Assembly: GCA_963798795.1 (NCBI GenBank)
Contig: CAWCUZ010000002.1
Location: 124,001 to 188,000 of the forward strand
Direction: 5' to 3'
Length of the DNA: 64,000 nucleotides
From: CAWCUZ01 sp963798795
Lineage (GTDB): Bacteria > Acidobacteriota > Vicinamibacteria > Vicinamibacterales > SCN-69-37
Part shown: piece by piece, positions 9,082 through 17,687 of the stretch
Layout: each line of letters begins with the position of its first letter
How positions within the stretch are numbered: the stretch's first letter is position 1
Made by a program: the position numbers and the translations under genes
The notes under the pieces: model-generated
What the model saw: the letters and a program-made list of their open reading frames with translations, nothing else
Database searches by the model: none
What the model was told of the DNA's origin: nothing

Positions 9082-9776
9082 ATGAACACCGAACGGCACG
9101 TCCGGCATTTCCAGGAGGAGCTCGACCAGCTCAAGACCCGTCTGCTCGAAATGGGCGGGCTCGCCGAGGACCGCGTCCGCATGGCCGTCCGCAGCCTGGT
9201 CGACCGGGACATGGCGCTCGTCGACCGCGTGGTCCACGGCGACGGGGCGATCAACCAGCTCCACATCGAGATCGACGACCGCTGCTTCAAGCTGCTCGCG
9301 CTGCACCAGCCGATGGCAGTCGACCTGCGGGCCATCGTCTCGGCCGTCAAGATCAACACGGACCTCGAGCGCGTCGGCGACCTGGCGGTCAACATCGCCG
9401 AGGCCGTGCGCCGCTACCTGCTGCACCCGCCGGTCAAGGAGCTGATCGACATCCCCAACATGGCCGAGATCGCGCAGGACATGCTGCGCGACGCACTGGA
9501 CGCCTACGTGCGCCGCGACATGGCGCTGGCCCAGCTCGTGCTCAACCAGGACGACGGCTCGACGCGCTCAAGACGCAGGTCTTCCGCGAGCTGCTCACCT
9601 ACATGCTGCGCGACAGCAACACGGTGGAGCCGTCCCTCGATCTGATCCTCATCTCGCGCCACCTGGAGCGCATCGGCGACCACGCCACGAACGTCGCCGA
9701 GGACGTGATCTTCATGGTCTCGGCCAAGGACGTCCGTCACCACCAGGAAGACGCCGACGCCCCGCTGTCGCAGTGA
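9082..9776 (+). CDS. phoU: Phosphate signalling regulator PhoU (frameshifted)
   Basis: PhoU keeps PhoR in its inhibitory state when phosphate is plentiful, through contacts with PstB and PhoR. Both PhoU repeats are visible: DDRCFKLLALHQPMAVDLR with SAVKINTDLERVGDLAVNIA in the first, and ISRHLERIGDHATNVAEDV in the second. The E-R-(I/V)-GD-A-N metal-binding pattern appears in both. One base is missing at about 9557, after VLNQDD; the corrected frame continues LDALKTQVFRELLTYML to the TGA at 9774. The length is about 231 residues, normal for the family. It follows pstB in the same direction. Confidence 0.92.
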
Positions 9777-9884
9777 CGGCCAGCGGCACCACGCGGCGGC
9801 GCCGCGCCCCGAACGGACGCACGCCGGTTTGATCCCTTCGACGCCCTCCGCCCCTCCGTACCTCGGATCCCGATAGAATGAAGC

Positions 9885-10082
9885 ATGTCCGAACCGCCGC
9901 GGTGCGTGTACTGCCGCCAGCGGTCCGCCGACGTCCAGTGGCGGCCGTTCTGCAGCAAGCGCTGCAAGATGGCGGATCTGGGCCGCTGGCTGACCGGCGG
10001 GTACCGGGTTCCGGAGGCTGACGCGCCTGACGGAGCCGACGCCGAGCCGGCGGGCGCGGAAGCCGGTGAGGAGGCCGGCTGA
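9885..10082 (+). CDS. yacG: YacG-like zinc-finger protein
   Basis: A 65-residue protein with the four-Cys zinc site of YacG: CVYCRQ and FCSKRCKMADLGRWL, followed by the conserved GGYRVPE stretch. YacG binds DNA gyrase GyrB and blocks its DNA binding in enterobacteria. The first CxxC lacks the usual CP-x-C proline, but the FCSxRCKxxDLGRW motif is diagnostic. The C-terminal 20 residues are an Ala/Glu/Gly tail. It stands alone between phoU and the citrate synthase gene; its usual neighbour coaE is not present. Confidence 0.75.
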   Translation: MSEPPRCVYCRQRSADVQWRPFCSKRCKMADLGRWLTGGYRVPEADAPDGADAEPAGAEAGEEAG

Positions 10083-10124
10083 GCGCGCGCGGACCGCGGA
10101 CCCTCGAGGACTTCATTCGCCACC

Positions 10125-11421
<1,297 letters not shown>

Positions 11422-11476
11422 ACTGCCGGGCGTCTCGGCCGGCTCCGGCCGCCGCGCCCGCTGCCCGGAGAGCCCG

Positions 11477-12385
11477 ATGACCCGGACTCAGCCTGCCCCT
11501 CGCCGTGGTCGCCATCGTCGCGCCAGGCGTCCCCGGCGCCGACGTTCGACAGCGGCAAGGCCTGGGAACACCTGCGGCAGATGGTGGCGATCGGGCCGCG
11601 GCCCGCCGGCTCGCCGGGCATCCGGCAGACGCGTGCCTACATCACGCGGCAGATCACGGCCATGGGCCTGACGGACCGAAGAGCAGCCCTTCACCGCCGA
11701 GACGCCGCTCGGCGCGCGTGGACATGGTCAACCTCGTCGTGACGCTGCCCGGACGGCGCGCCGATCGGATTCTGTTCACCGGCCACTACGACACGAAGCT
11801 GTTCCGCGATCAGGTGTTCGTGGGCGCGAGCGACGGCGCCTCGAGCGCGGCCGATGCTCATCGAACTGGCGCGCGTGCTGAACGCCCGGCCGCACGAATT
11901 CACCTACGAGTTCGTCTGGCTCGACGGCGAGGAGGCCTTCTGCCAGGGCTGGGACGAGTGCGGCCGGCCGGGCTCGCCCGACAACACGTACGGCAGCCGC
12001 TACTACGTGCAGGCGGCCAGAAAGGCGGGCGCCCTCGCGTCGATCAAGGCGATGATCCTGCTCGACATGGTCGGCGCCCGGGACCTGCGCATCGAGCGCG
12101 AGACCGGCTACTCCGCGCCCTGGCTGAACGACATCATCTGGGCGCAGGCGGCGCGGCTCGGCTACTCCGACACGTTCGTCAACGATCCCGACCAGCGTCG
12201 AAGACGACCATGTGGCGTTTGTCGAGGCCGGCATCCCCTCGGTCGACCTCATCGATTTGAACGACTACCCGCAGTGGCACACGCCTCAGGACGACCTGAA
12301 CCACGTCTCGGCGCGCAGTCTGCAGATCGTCGGCGACGTCGTCGTCGCATCCGTGCCGGAAATCGAAAAGCACTTGATGCGGTAG
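11477..12385 (+). CDS. M28-family zinc hydrolase, glutaminyl-peptide cyclotransferase-like (frameshifted)
   Basis: A probable exported metalloenzyme. With corrected indels it starts with a short hydrophobic leader (LSLPLAVVAIVAPG) and reads KAWEHLRQMVAIGPRPAGSP. The zinc-site motifs follow: FTGHYDTK, VGASDGASSA, VWLDGEEAFCQGW and LLDMVGARDLRIERE. The block SVDLIDLNDYPQWHT plus DDLNHVS is characteristic of the glutaminyl-cyclase branch of M28, where the zinc ligands are Asp, Glu and His. The frame breaks at about 11490, 11675-11715, 11857 and 12195. The substrate cannot be read from the sequence; it could be an aminopeptidase or a cyclase of N-terminal Gln. Confidence 0.8.
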
Positions 12386-12460
12386 GTCGAGGGGCCCAGG
12401 GGTCGCGGAACGAACTGACGCCGGTCAGCGTGATTGAGAAGCTGGCACGCGACAGCGCGT

Positions 12461-13687
12461 TCATTCAACCTTGGGACCTTCGAGCTCTGCCCGGATTTCC
12501 TCCTCCGTCAGGACGCCCGCAGCGCCCTTGGCTCTGGCGAAGATCCGGTCGACGCGCTCGTCGGTAGCGTCGACGCCGTGGCGCTCGAGCCAGTACACGA
12601 CGTTGGAGCGTCCCGACATCGGGCCGATCTCGATGAGCTGCTCGCGGCCGACGAGGCTGGCCGGCACGCCGGAATACACGGCATCCACCAGCTCCGGTTC
12701 CTGCTTGCGGAAGGCCTTGATCACAGCGGCGGCATGCACGCCCGTCGCGGTCCGGAAGGCGTCGCGGCCGACGACGGGATAATTCGGTGGAATCGGCACG
12801 CCGGTCGCCGCCGAGACCGTCTCGCAGTACGCCACCAGGCGGGACAGGTCCGCCTGGCGGCGGTCCATCAGCACGAGGTTGACGAGGAGCAGGTCCATCG
12901 GCGTGTTGCCGACGCGCTCGCCGATGCCGATGGCGGCGCCATGGAGCCGGGTCGCGCCCGCGTCCATCGCGGCCAGGCTGTTGATGACGGCCAGATCGCG
13001 GTCGCGGTGCCCGTGCCAGTCGATGCCGACCCCGCCGCCGCATTCCTCCACCACGGAGGCGACGAAGCGCACGACCGCCGCGGCGCCGGCCGGCGTGGCG
13101 TGACCGACGGTGTCGGCGATGCACACGCGCTTCGCGCCGGCCCGGATGGCGGTCGAGTAGAGCGCGCGCAGCGACGCCGGGTCGGCGCGCGTCGTGTCCT
13201 CGGTCACGTACATGACCGGCAGCCCTTCTTTGACCGCAAACCTGACCGCGTCCTCGGTCAGCCGCTGGAGCCGGTCGATGGTCCAGTCTTCCGCGTACTG
13301 GCGGATCGGGCTCGACCCGATGAAGGCACAGCATTCGATCGGCAGCCCGACGCGCTGGGAGATCTCCGCGATCGGGCGGATGTCGGCCACGACGGTCCGC
13401 GCCGCGCAGTTGGCGGCGACCCGCAGCCGAGCGTCCACGATCTCGCGCGCCAGCCGCTCCACGTCGGCCACGACGTGCGGACCGGCGCCGGGCAGCCCGA
13501 GGTCCGCGGTCTCGATGCCCAGCGCCGCGATCAGATGCAGGATGCGGATCTTCTCGTCGATCGACGGCGTGCGAACGGAGGGCGACTGCAGCCCGTCGCG
13601 CAGCGTCTCGTCATCGAGCATGACCGGCGGCGCGGCCGGGACGGGCGTCCGGCCCTCGCGGTTCCAGTCGTAGATCAGCGGATGCAT
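12461..13687 (-). CDS. 2-isopropylmalate synthase/homocitrate synthase-like DRE-TIM enzyme
   Basis: A 408-residue acyl-CoA-condensing TIM barrel of the LeuA family. The DRE-type motif is MLDDETLRDGLQSP (Arg-Asp for catalysis and metal), and the metal-binding HxH region is GIDWHGHRDRDLAVINSLAA. Downstream are GIGERVGNTPMD and PIPPNYPVVGRDAF. It lacks the C-terminal allosteric domain of full-length LeuA (about 510 residues), so feedback control by leucine is unlikely. The substrate could be 2-oxoisovalerate, 2-oxoglutarate or another 2-oxo acid. The ATG follows the stop of the upstream 87-residue gene by one base (TGA-a-ATG), placing it at the end of the FHA-GAF-PP2C operon. No other leucine-pathway genes are nearby. 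Confidence 0.82.
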   Translation of the reverse strand: MHPLIYDWNREGRTPVPAAPPVMLDDETLRDGLQSPSVRTPSIDEKIRILHLIAALGIETADLGLPGAGPHVVADVERLAREIVDARLRVAANCAARTVVADIRPIAEISQRVGLPIECCAFIGSSPIRQYAEDWTIDRLQRLTEDAVRFAVKEGLPVMYVTEDTTRADPASLRALYSTAIRAGAKRVCIADTVGHATPAGAAAVVRFVASVVEECGGGVGIDWHGHRDRDLAVINSLAAMDAGATRLHGAAIGIGERVGNTPMDLLLVNLVLMDRRQADLSRLVAYCETVSAATGVPIPPNYPVVGRDAFRTATGVHAAAVIKAFRKQEPELVDAVYSGVPASLVGREQLIEIGPMSGRSNVVYWLERHGVDATDERVDRIFARAKGAAGVLTEEEIRAELEGPKVE

Positions 13688-13688
13688 T

Positions 13689-13952
13689 TCATTTCAGGCG
13701 CTTCGTGAGTCCCAGCGTCGCCAGCCCCAGTCCGACGACCGACCCGGTCCAGACCGACGCCCAGATGAGGCCCTGGTGCTGGGCGCGGCCGAGGACTTCG
13801 TCGAGCTCGGGGCGCGAACCGATGTGCAGCTGGAACTCGGCCTGCTCCTGAAGAAATTCCCGGGCGCCGCGCGAGACGTACAAGTCGAAGAACGCGTTCC
13901 AGATCAGCACGCCGAGGATGAGCCACAGCACGACCAGCGCGCGCTGGCGCAT
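13689..13952 (-). CDS. Small two-helix membrane protein, unknown function
   Basis: 87 residues with an N-terminal membrane segment (ALVVLWLILGVLIWNAFF) and a C-terminal one (LIWASVWTGSVVGLGLATLG). About 35 residues lie between them, including EFLQEQAEFQLHI, which could form a short helix outside the membrane. I do not recognise a family. Its ATG overlaps the stop of the upstream phosphatase gene (ATGA), so translation is coupled, and the LeuA-like gene starts one base after its stop. The coupling suggests it works with the phosphatase, perhaps as a membrane anchor; that is inference. Confidence 0.65.
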   Translation of the reverse strand: MRQRALVVLWLILGVLIWNAFFDLYVSRGAREFLQEQAEFQLHIGSRPELDEVLGRAQHQGLIWASVWTGSVVGLGLATLGLTKRLK

Positions 13953-15571
13953 CAGGCGGGCCCTCCGAGGTAGCGGATGACCATCACGGTGATGTCGTCG
14001 CTCTGCGGCGCGCCGCGCGTGAACTCGCGTACGGCGGCGACCACGTGCTCGACGATGTTCTGCGGCGAGGTGCCGGTCACGCTCTGCACGGCGGCCAGCA
14101 GCCGCGCGTCCCCGAACTCCTCGCCCGTGTTGCTCATCGCCTCGGACACGCCGTCGCTGAACACGATCACGGTGTCGCCCGGCTGGAGCGCGACCGTCTC
14201 CTGATCGTACAGCGCGAAATCCAGCAGGCCCACGACCGGTCCGCCCGTTTCCAGGCGGCGCACGCCGTTCGCGCCGACGACAAAGGGTGGATTGTGTCCC
14301 GCGTTGCAGTAGACGATCCGGCCGTCGGGCGTCATCACCCCGAACATGATCGTGACGAACCGCGACTCGAGGCCGCGGCGGCACAGCGCCTTGTTCACGC
14401 TCGTGATGGTCGCCGACGGATCGATTTGGAGTACGGTCTCTGCCGCGAACATGCCCTGCATCAGCGCGCTCAGGAGCGCCGCCGGGGGCCCCTTGCCCGC
14501 GACGTCGCCCAGCGCGAACCCGAAGGCCTCGCCGCTCTGGCCCATGTAATCGAAGAAGTCGCCCCCGATCGACCGGCAGGGAATGGACGCTGCCGCGGCT
14601 TCCACGAACGTGCGGCTCGCCAGGGGCTTGGGCAGGAGCGCCTGCTGGATCTCCGCGGCGATTCGCATCTCCTGCTCCATCCTGGCCTTCTCGAGGGTCT
14701 CCCGGTACAGCCGCGCGTTCTCGATCGCCACCGACGCTTCGGCGGCCAGCGTCTCGAGCGCCGACCGGGTGGTCGAGGACAGGAGGCTGCCCTTCTCGCG
14801 GCTGTCGAGGTACAGGACGCCGATGCGCCGATCCTCCCCGCGCGCCTCGGCCGTATCCACGTACTGCACGTAGTTGAGCGGCACGCAGACCACGTTGCGG
14901 ATGCCGAGCGCCACCGTGCCCATGTGGACGTCCGCCAGCGCGCTGTCGAGCAGGTCGGCGACGACGCTGGCGCGCCCGGTCCGGAACACTTCCTCGGGAA
15001 TCTTGCGGCTCGTGGCGAACGTGGAATCGGTCAGCAGCTTCTTGTTGCGGCCGCGCGCGAGCTTGAACTCCAGCGTAGCGTCGGGCGCGGCCAGCATGAT
15101 GAAGGCCCGCTCGGCGCCGGAAATCTCGATGGCGGCGTCCAGCACGAGCGCCAGCACCTCCTGCAGGACGCGGCCCGACCCCAGCGCGCGAAACCCCTCG
15201 AGCAGCGCAGTGATCTGGCGGAGGTCGTCGCGCGCCCCGGTCGAGGACCGGCTCGACAGGAGCAGCGTGTCCTCCCCCGAGAGGAAGACCAGGTCGGCGC
15301 CGCCGCCACGGCCCAGCCGAATCTGGTCGCCGGCGTGGAGCTCGAGCTCCGTGACCGGATCGCCGTTGACGAACGTGCCGTACCGCGACTGTTTGTCCCG
15401 GAGCAGGTAGCGGCCGTCCTGCTCGGCGATCTCCGCGTGTTCGCGCGAGACTTCACTGCCGCCGAGGCGCAGACTGTTGTTCTCGCGCCGACCGATGGTG
15501 AACGGCGTCTGATCGACCGGGACTGTGCGATCGCCGAGCAGGTCGCGGACTTCCAGCCGGGGAACGGGCAT
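13952..15571 (-). CDS. FHA-GAF-SpoIIE (PP2C-type) protein phosphatase
   Basis: 539 residues in three domains. An N-terminal FHA domain (about residues 1-100; FTIGRRENNSLRL, SREHAEI, GTFVNGDPV) binds phosphothreonine. A GAF domain (about 110-290) follows. The C-terminal SpoIIE/PP2C phosphatase has its metal-binding Asp residues in SIGGDFFDYMG, ALGDVAGKGPPAALL and VIFSDGVSEAMS. Such proteins usually dephosphorylate an anti-sigma-factor antagonist or answer Ser/Thr-kinase signals. It sits between a zinc-ribbon membrane protein gene (37 bases upstream) and an 87-residue membrane protein (ATGA overlap). No STAS or RsbW gene is in the window, so its target is unknown; two Ser/Thr kinases lie elsewhere in the window. 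Confidence 0.92.
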   Translation of the reverse strand: MPVPRLEVRDLLGDRTVPVDQTPFTIGRRENNSLRLGGSEVSREHAEIAEQDGRYLLRDKQSRYGTFVNGDPVTELELHAGDQIRLGRGGGADLVFLSGEDTLLLSSRSSTGARDDLRQITALLEGFRALGSGRVLQEVLALVLDAAIEISGAERAFIMLAAPDATLEFKLARGRNKKLLTDSTFATSRKIPEEVFRTGRASVVADLLDSALADVHMGTVALGIRNVVCVPLNYVQYVDTAEARGEDRRIGVLYLDSREKGSLLSSTTRSALETLAAEASVAIENARLYRETLEKARMEQEMRIAAEIQQALLPKPLASRTFVEAAAASIPCRSIGGDFFDYMGQSGEAFGFALGDVAGKGPPAALLSALMQGMFAAETVLQIDPSATITSVNKALCRRGLESRFVTIMFGVMTPDGRIVYCNAGHNPPFVVGANGVRRLETGGPVVGLLDFALYDQETVALQPGDTVIVFSDGVSEAMSNTGEEFGDARLLAAVQSVTGTSPQNIVEHVVAAVREFTRGAPQSDDITVMVIRYLGGPA

Positions 15572-15608
15572 GCGTACGGCCGTCAGTGTACACGAAGGGG
15601 CCGGTGTC

Positions 15609-15881
15609 TCAGCGTCTTCGGACCAGAGCCAGGGCGCCCACGGCCACGGCCACGGCGGCCAGCACCCAGCCGGCCCACTGCGCCGCTGAGTCGGTGGCGG
15701 CGGACAGGCCGGTCCAGACTCCGGCCGCGGCCAGCAGCACGGCCAGCAGCACGACGAGCCAGGCGGGCCGGCGCGCCGGCGGCGGCCGGCGGACCGGCGC
15801 GGGCGCAGCCGTCGGCGCGCCGCACCGGTAACAGACGATGGCCTTGTCGGCGATCTCGGCGCCGCACGTCCGACAAATCAT
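15609..15881 (-). CDS. Zinc-ribbon membrane protein, unknown function
   Basis: 90 residues: a zinc ribbon at the N-terminus (MICRTCGAEIADKAIVCYRC, two CxxC pairs), a Pro/Ala/Arg linker and two membrane segments (LVVLLAVLLAAAGVWTG and AGWVLAAVAVAVGALALV). The start is set at MICRTCG. The frame is open farther upstream, but only through the heptamer array, which would encode an implausible Gly-Cys-Val-Arg repeat. The array ends 2 bases before this ATG, leaving no room for a normal ribosome-binding site except within GGTGCGG units. It is probably co-transcribed with the FHA-GAF-phosphatase. Confidence 0.68.
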   Translation of the reverse strand: MICRTCGAEIADKAIVCYRCGAPTAAPAPVRRPPPARRPAWLVVLLAVLLAAAGVWTGLSAATDSAAQWAGWVLAAVAVAVGALALVRRR

Positions 15882-15883
15882 CT

Positions 15884-15988
15884 CCGCACCCCGCACGGCG
15901 CACCCCGCACCCCGCACCCCGCACGGCGCACCCCGCACCCCGCACGGCGCACCCCGCACCCCGCACCCCGCACCCAGCACGCCGCACC
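15884..15988. repeat. Heptamer array, 15 x CCGCACC (GGTGCGG on the minus strand)
   Basis: Fifteen consecutive 7-base units in perfect register, mostly CCGCACC with CCGCACG, GCGCACC and one CAGCACG variant. Adjacent units create runs of four G on the minus strand separated by TGC. It lies directly 5' of the zinc-ribbon gene (minus) and ends 22 bases before the rhomboid ATG (plus). The same unit, in the opposite orientation, forms the array at 40406. Confidence 0.97.
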
Positions 15989-16010
15989 CCATCCGCTACA
16001 CTGATCTCGG

Positions 16011-16670
16011 ATGATTCCGCTGCGCGACGTCATTCCTTCGCGGACCACGCCCTGGGTCACCTATCTTCTCATCGGCCTGAACGTCCTGGTCTTCCTCTAC
16101 GAAAACAGCCTCGGCGACCGGCAGCTCCAGCGGCTGTTCTTCGAGTACGGACTCGTGCCGGCGGCGCCGTCGCTCGTGACGGCGATCAGCTCGATGTTCC
16201 TCCACGACGGCTGGCTGCACATCGGCGGCAACATGCTGTCGCTCTGGATCTTCGGCGACAACGTCGAGGACCGCATGGGCCACGGCCGGTTCATCGTCTT
16301 CTATCTGCTCGCCGGCCTGGTCGCGGCCCTGACGCAGACGATCGTGTCGGCCGGGTCGCCGCTGCCGCTCATCGGCGCGAGCGGCGCGATTGCGGGCGTG
16401 ATGGGCGCGTACCTGGTGCTGTTCCCGCACTCCCGCGTGCTCGTGCTCCTCTTCCTGTTCATCTTCGTCGATGTCGTCGAGATCCCGGCTGTGTTCTTCC
16501 TGGGGTTCTGGTTCCTGATGCAGGTGTTCAGCGGAATCGGCCGGCTGGCCGACTCGCGCATCAGCGGCGGCGTGGCGTTCTGGGCGCACGCCGGCGGCTT
16601 CCTCACCGGCGTGCTCGGCGTCTGGATCTTCCGGAAGCGCCAGCGCCAGCAGGTCGACTGGTGGAGTTGA
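16011..16670 (+). CDS. Rhomboid intramembrane serine protease
   Basis: 219 residues with about six membrane segments. The catalytic Ser is in LIGASGAIAGVMGAY and the catalytic His in FWAHAGGFLTGVLG. The HDGWLHIGGNMLSLWIFG block in the first half matches the His-x-x-x-x-x-x-x-Asn element of bacterial rhomboids. The N-terminal MIPLRDVIPSRTTPWVTYLL is typical of the actinobacterial/acidobacterial subgroup. Rhomboids cleave membrane-anchored proteins within or near the bilayer; the substrate is not evident. It converges on the caspase-like gene and starts just after the heptamer array. Confidence 0.92.
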   Translation: MIPLRDVIPSRTTPWVTYLLIGLNVLVFLYENSLGDRQLQRLFFEYGLVPAAPSLVTAISSMFLHDGWLHIGGNMLSLWIFGDNVEDRMGHGRFIVFYLLAGLVAALTQTIVSAGSPLPLIGASGAIAGVMGAYLVLFPHSRVLVLLFLFIFVDVVEIPAVFFLGFWFLMQVFSGIGRLADSRISGGVAFWAHAGGFLTGVLGVWIFRKRQRQQVDWWS

Positions 16671-16687
16671 CCAGCCGCTCCCGCGCC

Positions 16688-17686
16688 CTATCCGCCGGTG
16701 CGGCGGCGGATGTCGCGAGACACGACTGAGAGATCGATGATCAGCTTCTCGAACTCGGCCTCGAAGGCCGAATCGGGCATGGACGCACGGCGGCGGCGGA
16801 GCTCGTCCACCTGCTCGGCCAGGGCGTCCCGCCGCTTGATCAGCGCCTGGATCTCCGGGTCGGACGACGTCTCTTCGGCGGGCGCGTCGAGATAGGTCAG
16901 GCTCGAGAGCGTCCCGTCGGTCCCCTTGTCGGAGGCGAGCCGCCCCTTGCCATCGCCGTCGTCGTCGAGCACGGAGTGCTCGGTGGCCATGGTGCCGTTC
17001 TCCTCGTAATAGCGTTTGACCTGGTCCGAGGCGTAGGTGAACGCCTCCCACATCGACACGCGGCCGTTCTTGTCCGCATCCGCGGCCGGCGCCGAGAGGG
17101 CCGCGATGAAGCCCTGGGCGAAGATCGTGTGGTACTGCGCCGCCATGGTGCTGGTGGCGGTGATGATGACGCGGTTGGGCGCGGCGAGCCCGGCAAGAAA
17201 CGCGAAGCTGGCGGCAGTGGCATCCACGAACGTGATGCGCGCCCTGACCGGCTCGAGCAGGGTGCGCCAGTCGGCGACGTCGAGATCGGGACCGACGAGG
17301 TTGAACCTCGCGTCGTTCCCCTGCCCGCCGCCGTGACCGATGAGCATCACGAACAGCAGGTCCTTCTCGCCGAGCTGGCCGGCCAGCCGGCCGAACGTTG
17401 CACGAACATTTTCCGCCGTCGCCTTCTGTTCGCCGGTGCCGGGCTGCTCGGCGAGCACGACGAGGTGCTGGGCGTCCAGGCCGAACCGTCCCCGCAGGAC
17501 CTTCACGAGGTCGTCGAGCCAGGCGCGGTGCTGGGTCGCGTACTCCTCCCCGCCCGAGACGCTCTGCACCACGACGGCATAGCGCGCGGCCTGGGCGAGC
17601 GCGGCGCGCGGTGCCGCGGCGCACATCGCGGCGGCGAGGGCGGACATGAATGCGACACGCAAAGCGGCGGAGGCGACGCGGATCAT
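16688..17686 (-). CDS. Exported caspase/legumain-like protein without catalytic Cys, EF-hand-like
   Basis: About 332 residues with a signal peptide (VAFMSALAAAMCAAAPRAALAQA). The clan CD core is recognisable by the His-Gly motif FVMLIGHGGGQ and the following strand ITFVDATAASFAFL. In active caspase or C13 peptidases that strand ends in D-A-C; here Cys is replaced (DATAAS), so it may not be a peptidase. A canonical 12-residue EF-hand loop follows (DADKNGRVSMWE), then a second Asp-rich loop (LDDDGDGKGRL). The C-terminus is a coiled coil (ALAEQVDELRRRRASMP). ATG 17686 (MIRVAS) lies one base after the stop of the TPR-metallopeptidase gene, giving coupled translation; an in-frame ATG at 17698 is possible. 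Confidence 0.7.
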   Translation of the reverse strand: MIRVASAALRVAFMSALAAAMCAAAPRAALAQAARYAVVVQSVSGGEEYATQHRAWLDDLVKVLRGRFGLDAQHLVVLAEQPGTGEQKATAENVRATFGRLAGQLGEKDLLFVMLIGHGGGQGNDARFNLVGPDLDVADWRTLLEPVRARITFVDATAASFAFLAGLAAPNRVIITATSTMAAQYHTIFAQGFIAALSAPAADADKNGRVSMWEAFTYASDQVKRYYEENGTMATEHSVLDDDGDGKGRLASDKGTDGTLSSLTYLDAPAEETSSDPEIQALIKRRDALAEQVDELRRRRASMPDSAFEAEFEKLIIDLSVVSRDIRRRTGG

Positions 17687-17687
17687 G

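Noticed and set aside
14045..16729. 894-residue plus-strand frame opposite the phosphatase gene
   Set aside because: No conserved motif, extreme Arg/Ala/Gly content, and it crosses the heptamer array. The minus-strand FHA-GAF-PP2C gene explains the region.
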